Source of the DNA: JANOMH01 sp031422295
Lineage (GTDB): Bacteria; Pseudomonadota; Alphaproteobacteria; Rhodobacterales; Rhodobacteraceae
DNA length: 64,000 nucleotides
Assembly (NCBI GenBank): GCA_031422295.1
Contig: JANOQM010000056.1
Span: forward strand, 76,591 to 140,590
Direction: 5' to 3'
The position numbers and the translations under genes were made by a program. The notes beneath the pieces were generated by a model, which was not told the origin of the DNA, ran no database searches, and saw only the letters and a list, made by a program, of their open reading frames with translations. Below are positions 16,995-23,688 of this stretch, one piece after another. Every line of letters starts with the position of its first letter. Within the stretch, counting starts at the first letter, position 1.

Positions 16995-18053
16995 TCAGCG
17001 GGACAGGTTGAGTTCGCCGAGGATCTTGCGGAAGCGTTCTTCGGATACAGCCCGCGCCTCCTCGAAACTCACTGGTTTGGAATGGGCCTGGCTCCAGATC
17101 GGCTGCAATTGCTTGGCAGCTTTATCCGCCAGTGCCGCATGCTTCATCACCCAGGTCTGGAACAATGCACGGTTTGCAACGCCGTGCGTTTCGTCATTGG
17201 CCAACAGATAAATCAGGTCAATGGTATTGGCCAGATTGCGTTCATAATCGCCCTCTGCCGCCGCAATCACCGATGGTGTCATGAAGTCGTGATTGGGTGC
17301 TGCCGCCTGCATGAGAAAGCCTGAGCGGAACAATTCGCCAACCAGCGGTTCGAACACCAGATTGGTGGCGAAATACTGCTCCAGATAATCGGTAGCCCCC
17401 ATGATGGTTTCGATAGCTTCACGGGTGCCTTGCCAGATCGGATCTTCCAGCCAGGCCACCTTTCCCGCTTCGTCGTCCCAGCCTTTGATATCCATGCCGA
17501 TCTCGGCCAGATACAGGGTAATGTCCTGGGACAGGCGCAGTTTGTACGACGAATTGGTCAAGGTCGCATTATTGATCATCTGGGTGTAGCCATAGCGCTG
17601 CGCCTGCATCAGCGCGACGCCCAGACCGAATTCGACGTGTTTCCACGCACCCAAATGCTTTTGCAATACCTTGCCCCAAGCGGCGTCAAAGGCATGCTGC
17701 GCGCCGGATTTACGACCATTGCTGATCACCGCCTGCACCATTACCTCGATGCGGGATTGACGCTGATAATGGGTGCGTTCCCATTCCTGATCGGGTGCGC
17801 GGAAGGCATGCCAATTGCTGCTTTTGGCCTGGGTGCTGTCCTTTTCATAGGCACCCTTGCCATTCGGAAATGCAATGATCCAGTCCTGAATCAAATAGCG
17901 CTCGGGATCGGGCTGGACGTCGACGGTGACATCCTCGTAATGCGTCGCCCGTTTGGCGCGGGGTTCGAAATAGCGGTATTTCCGGCTTTCGCTATCGGCG
18001 AAAATCGCGGCCCCTGCGGCCCCTGATCCGACTGAACTTGATGTGGCAACCAT
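16995..18053 (-). CDS. mimC: Di-iron monooxygenase hydroxylase small (beta) subunit
   Basis: 352 residues, helical, of the MmoY/PrmC/MimC type: RYFEPRAKRATHYEDVTVDVQPDPERYL near residue 20-50, QSRIEVMVQAVISNGRKSG, and HVEFGLGVALMQAQRYGYTQM. The subunit has no iron ligands of its own and packs against the large subunit in the hydroxylase core. The start MVATSSS has a GGGAGAGAG site 4-5 nt upstream; the frame extends 30 codons further but without family similarity. It lies 40 nt after the reductase gene. Confidence 0.88.
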   Translation of the reverse strand: MVATSSSVGSGAAGAAIFADSESRKYRYFEPRAKRATHYEDVTVDVQPDPERYLIQDWIIAFPNGKGAYEKDSTQAKSSNWHAFRAPDQEWERTHYQRQSRIEVMVQAVISNGRKSGAQHAFDAAWGKVLQKHLGAWKHVEFGLGVALMQAQRYGYTQMINNATLTNSSYKLRLSQDITLYLAEIGMDIKGWDDEAGKVAWLEDPIWQGTREAIETIMGATDYLEQYFATNLVFEPLVGELFRSGFLMQAAAPNHDFMTPSVIAAAEGDYERNLANTIDLIYLLANDETHGVANRALFQTWVMKHAALADKAAKQLQPIWSQAHSKPVSFEEARAVSEERFRKILGELNLSR

Positions 18054-18093
18054 GTCTCTCTCCCTTTGGCTTTGGGGTTTGGGCCCCGTGGTA

Positions 18094-19161
18094 TCAATGC
18101 GCTTTGATCGGCACCGGCGCGGTGGACGGTGTGAATTTGTCATAGAAAGTGCGGTCCGGGTCGAAATCCGCCATAAACAGAACTGGCGACAGTGCGTCGA
18201 TCATTGGCGGCGGTCCGCAGGCATAGGCGTCGCCATCACCTTCGATCCCAAGGCGCTTTAATTCGGTCCCTACAACCTGATGCACGAAGCCCGTGGCGCC
18301 GTGCCAATCGGCGTCGGTGTCGGCATGTGACAGGACCGGGGTAAAGGTGATGGACGGATATGCATCGGTAAGTGCCGCAATTTCAGCCAGATAGAACAAA
18401 TCGGCCCGGGTGCGTGCGCCGTAGAAGAAATGCACCGGGCGACGTTCCGCGCTGGCGATATGGTCATGCAGGATCGACCAGATCGGCGACATGCCGGACC
18501 CTGCGGCGACCAGTATTATGGGTCCGGTTCGGTTTTCCCGCCGGAAGCAGCTGCCGTAGGGTCCGCGGACGGTGACGGCGGCCCCGACCTCGATCCCTCC
18601 GGCGTCAAGTTCGTTGCTGAACTTTCCGTCGGGGTATTTTTTGATGATGAATTTGAGTTTTTGGGTTTGGTCCGGCGTATTTGCCATGGAGAACGAGCGT
18701 GTAATCTCCTCCCCATTTTTGGTTCTGACGGTGATGTCGACATATTGCCCGGCCCAGAATTTGATCGGCGTTTCGATATCAATCTCGATAGCCCGGATGT
18801 CATGCGTCAGGTTGGATTTAGAGGTGATTGCACCTTTGAAGTCTTTGACCGCGATGGACTTCGACAGTAGTTCCTCATCAAAGTTCAGCAATTCGATAAC
18901 GAGGTCTTCCTGAGCGAGAGAACGGCACAGCAGAATCCCGCCCTGTTCCCGCTCGCCGTCTGATAAGGCAAATGTCGAATACTTCAGCAAATCAACCTCG
19001 CCTTCAACCAGATTGCATTTGCAGGCGGAACATTGACCTTCTTTACATCCATGCGGCAAGGAAATGCCCTGGCGGAATGCGGCGTTAAGGACGGTCTCGC
19101 CCTCTTCGACCTCAAACTCGACCCCAACGGGTTCCAGACGCACAGTGTAGGTGTCAGACAT
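18094..19161 (-). CDS. mimB: Di-iron monooxygenase NADH reductase (2Fe-2S, FAD)
   Basis: 355 residues. The N-terminal plant-type ferredoxin domain has cluster cysteines 39, 44, 47 and 79. The FAD domain shows RSFSMAN, and the NAD domain shows GSGMSPIWSIL and the C-terminal YACGPPPM. It passes electrons from NADH through FAD and the 2Fe-2S cluster to the di-iron site. The start MSDTYTV is chosen because upstream residues lack similarity and overlap the hairpin and 3' end of the large-subunit gene. It stands second in the operon, the mim/prm order. Confidence 0.9.
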   Translation of the reverse strand: MSDTYTVRLEPVGVEFEVEEGETVLNAAFRQGISLPHGCKEGQCSACKCNLVEGEVDLLKYSTFALSDGEREQGGILLCRSLAQEDLVIELLNFDEELLSKSIAVKDFKGAITSKSNLTHDIRAIEIDIETPIKFWAGQYVDITVRTKNGEEITRSFSMANTPDQTQKLKFIIKKYPDGKFSNELDAGGIEVGAAVTVRGPYGSCFRRENRTGPIILVAAGSGMSPIWSILHDHIASAERRPVHFFYGARTRADLFYLAEIAALTDAYPSITFTPVLSHADTDADWHGATGFVHQVVGTELKRLGIEGDGDAYACGPPPMIDALSPVLFMADFDPDRTFYDKFTPSTAPVPIKAH

Positions 19162-19227
19162 CTTATGGGGCCTTTTCAGGACATATCTATTGATCCGGTG
19201 CCCCATCGGGCAACGGGTCGGGGGTGA

Positions 19228-19252
19228 TATGGGCCGGAAACTCCGGCCCATA
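19228..19252 (-). promoter_or_regulatory. Perfect 11-bp hairpin between large-subunit and reductase genes
   Basis: TATGGGCCGGA (19228-19238) pairs perfectly with 19242-19252 across a 3-nt loop, within the 100-nt gap after the large hydroxylase stop. There is no U-tract on the minus strand. It probably stabilises the upstream large-subunit message or limits read-through to the reductase gene, which is needed in smaller amounts. The role is inferred. Confidence 0.55.
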
Positions 19253-19261
19253 CCGATTGGA

Positions 19262-20929
19262 TTAATTGCAGGGGTTGATCGTGAACCCTTTGGCGTAATC
19301 GGCCAGATGCTGCGCGCGTGTCGCATCATCCATGCCGCGCAATGCATTCAGTGGCGATCCGAGTTTGTGGCCGCGCACGTGATCGAGCGTCCACATATCC
19401 TTGTCGTCGAACCGCAGATGCGGCTGCGGGATCAGGGTTTTGCCGTCGGAGCGGACAAAGTTCAGGTCGACAATCGCGTCGGCCAGATCCATGCCATCAT
19501 ACAGCGTTTCCCATTCACGCTTGCCCGAGAATTTGCCCATCGCAGGCGTTGGACGCCCTTGATATTCGTCAGCAAATGCCTCGACTGCGGTCCAGCGGTC
19601 AATTTCATGCGCAAAGGTGTGCAATTGACCGTCGATTTTGTCCACCACCATGTCCTCACGGATCAGGCAGGGCACAAGGCAAGACCAGCAACGATGCGGA
19701 TAGGCATAGCCCACCTCTTCGTTGAACAGCAGAACCTTTTGTCCGGGCTTGGACAGTTTGGCATACCATTTCCAGAATTCGCCGAATTCGGCATACCAAC
19801 CTGGATACTTATGCTCAAACCATTCAAAGTCTTTCTCGGTCTGCGCTTCGATCCGCCAAAAGTTTACCGGCCAGCCCACTGCAAAGAATTGTCCAACCTT
19901 GTGGACGTAATTCTTTTTGGTGATCCGTTCCCAGGCCGCCGTTACGTCATCATGATGGATTTTGATGCCGTATTTTTCCATCGGCAGCATATAGGTCCGG
20001 TAATAATCTTCATACACCCAGCGATGCCACATTTCGGCATAGCTTTCCTTGTTCTTGTCGCGGTCGGTGGTGCCGTATTCGATGAACGTGCCGATAGCCG
20101 CATCGACGATGGCATGGTTCTGCCAGAAGGCATACTTCATGTCGCGTTCGATCAGCTGGTGGTTTTCCGGCTCTTTCAGTGCTGCCATCATCAGCGAATG
20201 GCCATTACCGATGTGACGCGATTCGTCGGATTGGACGGATAGGAACACGGTCGGCAGGGCGTAATCGCCATTACGGGCGGCCTCGGACGGCATGGCCACG
20301 AACAGCGTATTGGTGAACGCGGTTTCGGCCACAACGGTCAGATACATGCAGGCCGCCGTCATTGCGTCACCGGTGAGGAAGCCCTCGCCAAACTGGCGGC
20401 CAATGGTGGTGGCATAGCATTTGCCGAACGCTTCTTCGGTGATGTCGAAACCAGCGGGATCGATGTAGTTTTCCATATACCACTTCTTCAGGTTCATCTG
20501 AATCGTGGAGTGACGGAATTCATCGACCATCTGCATGGTAAAGCCGGTGCGCAGATCCTCGCCCGGTGCCAGACGGCTGACCATGGCCATGGAACGTGCG
20601 GCGCTGATTTCCGGAAACGGGATGATCGCGAGAAACAGCTTCATCCATTCGACCCAACGCGGTTCGACGTTGCGGAACATGTCGCCACGCAGGGCGGCAT
20701 CCAACGCACCGTAAACCCGGTTGTCCTTTTCCTCTTGCATCGAGAAATAGGACCGCAAAACCTGCTTCATCGGGTCACGCGGGGCTTTGGTGATCTTGTA
20801 GTCGGTCGGGTAGGTCATCGCTTCCTGGACATAGGATGGGTTCCAGCCCAGGTCGGCGATCTTCTTGGTCGCATCGGCAACGGAAATGCCTTTTTGCGAC
20901 GTGATCTTGTTCAGTGTCAGTGTCGACAT
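19262..20929 (-). CDS. mimA: Di-iron monooxygenase hydroxylase large (alpha) subunit
   Basis: 555 residues of the MmoX/PrmA/MimA family. All six di-iron ligands are present: Glu107 (PEISAA), Glu137 and His140 (DEFRH), Glu202 (VAETAF), Glu236 and His239 (DESRH). Each is exactly seven below the MmoX numbering (114, 144, 147, 209, 243, 246). It activates O2 and hydroxylates a small hydrocarbon, ketone or aromatic ring. The whole gene order and the linked groEL and adh genes point to the propane/acetone/phenol-type mim/prm group rather than to methane or toluene enzymes. First gene of the operon. Confidence 0.93.
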   Translation of the reverse strand: MSTLTLNKITSQKGISVADATKKIADLGWNPSYVQEAMTYPTDYKITKAPRDPMKQVLRSYFSMQEEKDNRVYGALDAALRGDMFRNVEPRWVEWMKLFLAIIPFPEISAARSMAMVSRLAPGEDLRTGFTMQMVDEFRHSTIQMNLKKWYMENYIDPAGFDITEEAFGKCYATTIGRQFGEGFLTGDAMTAACMYLTVVAETAFTNTLFVAMPSEAARNGDYALPTVFLSVQSDESRHIGNGHSLMMAALKEPENHQLIERDMKYAFWQNHAIVDAAIGTFIEYGTTDRDKNKESYAEMWHRWVYEDYYRTYMLPMEKYGIKIHHDDVTAAWERITKKNYVHKVGQFFAVGWPVNFWRIEAQTEKDFEWFEHKYPGWYAEFGEFWKWYAKLSKPGQKVLLFNEEVGYAYPHRCWSCLVPCLIREDMVVDKIDGQLHTFAHEIDRWTAVEAFADEYQGRPTPAMGKFSGKREWETLYDGMDLADAIVDLNFVRSDGKTLIPQPHLRFDDKDMWTLDHVRGHKLGSPLNALRGMDDATRAQHLADYAKGFTINPCN

Positions 20930-21168
20930 TATTGCTCACCTTTCATGAGAGAGGGTGTGTGGGCAGGCCAGTCGGCAAAGGTCAGAGAACTGCAGCCACA
21001 TGGACCGGCAGCGATCCATATCGTTGAAATGTCAGTGAATTGTAGTTTCAACGCAGGCCTCCCTTCCTTCGTTCTTATGACCGTCCGGACATGTGGCCCG
21101 GCGGTGTCGTATTTTTCGATTAGTCACTGTAGGACCGGAAAATCCGTGTCGCCAAACGGATAATTTTT

Positions 21169-21197
21169 TGTAACGAAGGGAGACGGAGTGTAACGAA
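21169..21197. promoter_or_regulatory. Two direct TGTAACGAA repeats upstream of the monooxygenase operon
   Basis: TGTAACGAA occurs at 21169-21177 and again at 21189-21197, 20 bp apart (about two helical turns), in the 371-bp gap between the divergent operons. The half site TGTAAC also forms the palindrome at 22995-23011. A binding site for the operon's own regulator is plausible but unproven. No clear -35/-10 box was found nearby. Confidence 0.45.
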
Positions 21198-21232
21198 ACG
21201 TGACGCTGGGGCCGGGTTTTCGATTTCATTTT

Positions 21233-21250
21233 GTGCAACACGCGAACCGC
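21233..21250 (-). promoter_or_regulatory. Possible sigma-54-like -24/-12 element
   Basis: On the minus strand CGGTTCGCGTGTTGCA has GG and GC separated by exactly ten bases (GG at 21248-21247, GC at 21236-21235) and matches the TTGCA half of the sigma-54 consensus; the -24 half is poor. It would start transcription about 295 bp upstream of the large-subunit gene. The local activator lacks GAFTGA, which argues against sigma-54 use, so this is a weak call. Confidence 0.25.
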
Positions 21251-21300
21251 CGCCTAATGGCCCAGGTAAGAACTTTTGGCTGGTTGGCAGGAGCGGTCAG

Positions 21301-21624
21301 GTGGCTGACATGGCAGACATTTCCGACAAGATGGCCGAGTTGCAGAAAATGCGGGTCGCGCTGATTCTGACGACAAGTGCCGAAACCTCCAAGCTGCTGA
21401 GCCGCCGCCAACGGGTGTCGGGCAAAGAGATTGAGGTGATGTGTGCCGAGCGGGACATCGCGGAAGGTGCCGCAACTGCCCGTGACCAGGAGCGGCTTGA
21501 GGTGCTGTGGGCCGAGGATGCCAAACTGAAGGAAGCCTTGGCTGAATCCGAGCAGGACATCGCGAAGCTGGAAGAACTGATGGCGCAGGTGAACGCCGAT
21601 ATTGCGGCACTGTGTCAGGCCTAG
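21301..21624 (+). CDS. Coiled-coil protein of unknown function
   Basis: 107 residues, rich in Glu, Ala, Leu and Lys, with heptad-like spacing over most of its length (for example LEVLWAEDAKLKEALAESE), predicted to be a long coiled coil. There is no signal peptide. A GTG start at 21301 follows AGGAG with 7-nt spacing; an ATG at 21310 is too far from it. It is the first plus-strand gene divergent from the monooxygenase operon, and its stop directly abuts the WD40 gene, so the two are likely co-translated. I do not recognise the family. Confidence 0.65.
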   Translation: MADMADISDKMAELQKMRVALILTTSAETSKLLSRRQRVSGKEIEVMCAERDIAEGAATARDQERLEVLWAEDAKLKEALAESEQDIAKLEELMAQVNADIAALCQA

Positions 21625-21636
21625 GTGGAGAACGGA

Positions 21637-22743
21637 ATGAAAGACGAACGCGCGCATCTGCAACTGTTTGACCTGATCGCCCGCGACTGGGTTTTGGCGT
21701 CCCCCGTGACCGGCGTCACCTTTAACGCGAGCGATACTGCGGTTGCCTTTGCCTGCGCCGATGGCGCGGTTTTGCTGGCGGCGACGGCGGATAAAGAGGG
21801 CTCGAATATCCGCATCCGGCGCGCTGTCGATACCGCCCGGCTGACCATCGCGCCGCGCAGCAAACCCGTGGCGCCGCTAAAAGCCGCTGATTACAGCGCC
21901 GGCCGCAGTTCCGCCGTGGTGCCGCATGGGGCGAATAATTTTGCTTTTGCCAAGGACAATGGCCGGATCAACACCCTGACCCCCGGCGGCATTGCGGTGC
22001 ATCTGCCCGCCAAAGCGCCGGGTGCGATCAATGATGTGGCGCTGTCGCCGGATGGGGCGATGCTGGCTTATGCCTGTGGCGATCAGGTGTTTGTGACGGC
22101 CAGCTATGCCAACTTGGCCGTTACGCTGACCGCACCCGCCGTTGTCACCGGGATCGGCTTTTCGCCGGATGGCCTGACGCTGGCTGTAGCCCATAATGGG
22201 GGCGTGTCGCGCTGGGGCGTCGCGGCGTTGGATCAGGCCGCCGCGCACACACCGATTGCCGGGTCGCCGACCGGGGTCCTCTGGCACGCGGGGGGTGGGT
22301 GGTTGGCCACCAGTCTGGGTCCAGGCGGTTTCTGCCTGATCGAGACGCCCAGCAATGCCGCATTCATCTACGGCAATTTTCCAGCCCCCGTCGGCAGCAT
22401 CGGTTTCAACACCACGACCAACTCTGTCGTCGCCGCCGGGGCCTATCGGGTGGTGGCCTGGGGGCTGGCGGACCAAGCCCCTATCACATCGGCAAAGGCC
22501 GGGCTGGTGCTGATCACGGCGATTGCGACCTGCCCGACGCGCAACCTTGTGGCCGTAGGCTATGCCAATGGTCTGCTCAGTCTGGCGGAAATTGGCCGAC
22601 CGTCCGAGATTCTGCTGCGCGAAAACACCGGGGCCGGGGTCACGGCGATGGCCTGGTCCACCAATGGGAAATTCCTTGCATTGGCCGGGGCCGATGGGTC
22701 CGCTGCATTGGTCGAATTCCCCGACAGCATGTTCAAATCCTGA
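21637..22743 (+). CDS. WD40-like beta-propeller protein
   Basis: 368 residues with about seven degenerate WD40-type blades. Repeated patterns of the form ...VALSPDGAMLAYACGDQVFV..., ...IGFSPDGLTLAVAHNGGVSRW... and ...MAWSTNGKFLALAGADGSAALV... are visible. No signal peptide, so it is cytosolic, probably a protein-binding scaffold. The ATG at 21637 is preceded by GGTGGAG at 8 nt; a GTG at 21625 is an alternative. It is coupled to the coiled-coil gene. A bacterial WD40 protein beside a di-iron monooxygenase suggests a regulatory or assembly scaffold, but there is no direct evidence of its partner. Confidence 0.75.
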   Translation: MKDERAHLQLFDLIARDWVLASPVTGVTFNASDTAVAFACADGAVLLAATADKEGSNIRIRRAVDTARLTIAPRSKPVAPLKAADYSAGRSSAVVPHGANNFAFAKDNGRINTLTPGGIAVHLPAKAPGAINDVALSPDGAMLAYACGDQVFVTASYANLAVTLTAPAVVTGIGFSPDGLTLAVAHNGGVSRWGVAALDQAAAHTPIAGSPTGVLWHAGGGWLATSLGPGGFCLIETPSNAAFIYGNFPAPVGSIGFNTTTNSVVAAGAYRVVAWGLADQAPITSAKAGLVLITAIATCPTRNLVAVGYANGLLSLAEIGRPSEILLRENTGAGVTAMAWSTNGKFLALAGADGSAALVEFPDSMFKS

Positions 22744-22755
22744 AAGGCATAACAC

Positions 22756-22974
22756 ATGGCAACCGAAACCACAGTTGAACTGACCGCCGACGAGGTCAGC
22801 AAAGATGCGTTCTTTCAACGCATTGCGTTGATTGGCGAAGAAATGATTGCCGCCCATGGCCGCGATTTTTCCACCGGCGCCTTTGTGCTCGCGGCCCGCT
22901 GGATCAGCGATGGCCGGTTGGGGGGCAAGGTGAAACCGCCGCCCGAAACCAACCACGCATCCCGGCCTAACTAA
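22756..22974 (+). CDS. Small protein of unknown function
   Basis: 72 residues, 12 nt after the WD40 gene. It has a helical N-terminal half (SKDAFFQRIALIGEEMIAAHG) and a short proline-rich tail; no cysteines and no membrane segment. An upstream GAAAGG could serve as ribosome-binding site. I do not recognise it. Its place in the same plus-strand run ties it to the coiled-coil and WD40 genes. Confidence 0.6.
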   Translation: MATETTVELTADEVSKDAFFQRIALIGEEMIAAHGRDFSTGAFVLAARWISDGRLGGKVKPPPETNHASRPN

Positions 22975-22994
22975 CAAGCGCCTCATCAAGTGCG

Positions 22995-23011
22995 TGTAAC
23001 GGATCGTTACA
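22995..23011. promoter_or_regulatory. TGTAAC-N5-GTTACA palindrome
   Basis: TGTAACGGATCGTTACA is a perfect 6-bp inverted repeat with a 5-bp spacer, located 121 bp upstream of the gene at 23132 and the activator after it. It shares TGTAAC with the repeats upstream of the monooxygenase operon, so it may be an operator for the same regulator, possibly autoregulatory. Confidence 0.5.
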
Positions 23012-23131
23012 TTTGGTGCCCGTTCAGGCCCGCCGCATTTGATGTGCCGCAGAATCGCTAGCCTGTGTTAGCGTTGCAACGTCACTGCGGCAAATCGCCA
23101 CCGCATCGAAATCCAAGGGGAGTGTGGCTGC

Positions 23132-23608
23132 GTGGACATCCATTCCAAAAAGTCCGGCCCCCGCGCCGAAGATCAACAGGCCAAACAGCATCTTGCCCGC
23201 AATTGGGGCACGATTGAAAAGCTGGCCGACACGCTAAGCGGCGGCAAGTACTCTGCCGACAAGGCCAAGAAAGCCGCGCCCGGACCGCAAGCCCAGGGGC
23301 TGATCATTGTAGATCAGGCCCGCGCCCGTCTGCCCGACGTGCCGGTGCCTTATCTGCGGATCAGCACCAATGGCCGGGTTGTGCTGGCCGATAACAGTTC
23401 CGGCATTCAGTTGCATTTTCTAGGTCAGATCAAGCGGATCAATGGCACGATGCAGTTCGTCATCGCCACGGCCGAGAATGGTTTTTTCAGCCCGCTGGAC
23501 GCCGATCTGCAGGCTAAGATCGCCGATCTGGCGCACCGCACAGTGAACCGGGACTATTCCGAAGACGACCTGGCGCAGGATATCAGAACCCGGCTCGACA
23601 TTACGTAA
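23132..23608 (+). CDS. Protein of unknown function
   Basis: 158 residues, soluble, no cysteines. It has a charged N-terminus (SKKSGPRAEDQQAKQHLARNW) and a more ordered middle (LRISTNGRVVLADNSSGIQLHFLGQIKRINGTMQFVIATAENGFFSPLD). The GTG start follows AAGGGGAG at about 10 nt. It lies downstream of the palindrome and 80 nt before the activator gene, so it is probably transcribed with it. I do not recognise the family; a role linked to the monooxygenase is suggested only by location. Confidence 0.6.
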   Translation: MDIHSKKSGPRAEDQQAKQHLARNWGTIEKLADTLSGGKYSADKAKKAAPGPQAQGLIIVDQARARLPDVPVPYLRISTNGRVVLADNSSGIQLHFLGQIKRINGTMQFVIATAENGFFSPLDADLQAKIADLAHRTVNRDYSEDDLAQDIRTRLDIT

Positions 23609-23688
23609 CAACGGGGCCGTTCGCCCATGCAAGACGAGGACGCGAGGTTTGCGCACAGACTACGATTAAATCCAGGGGAGGGGATTTA

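Noticed and set aside
21233..21250. Firm sigma-54 promoter for the monooxygenase operon
   Set aside because: The GG-N10-GC spacing fits, but the -24 half is poor, the leader would be ~295 nt and the local activator lacks GAFTGA; kept only as a low-confidence feature.
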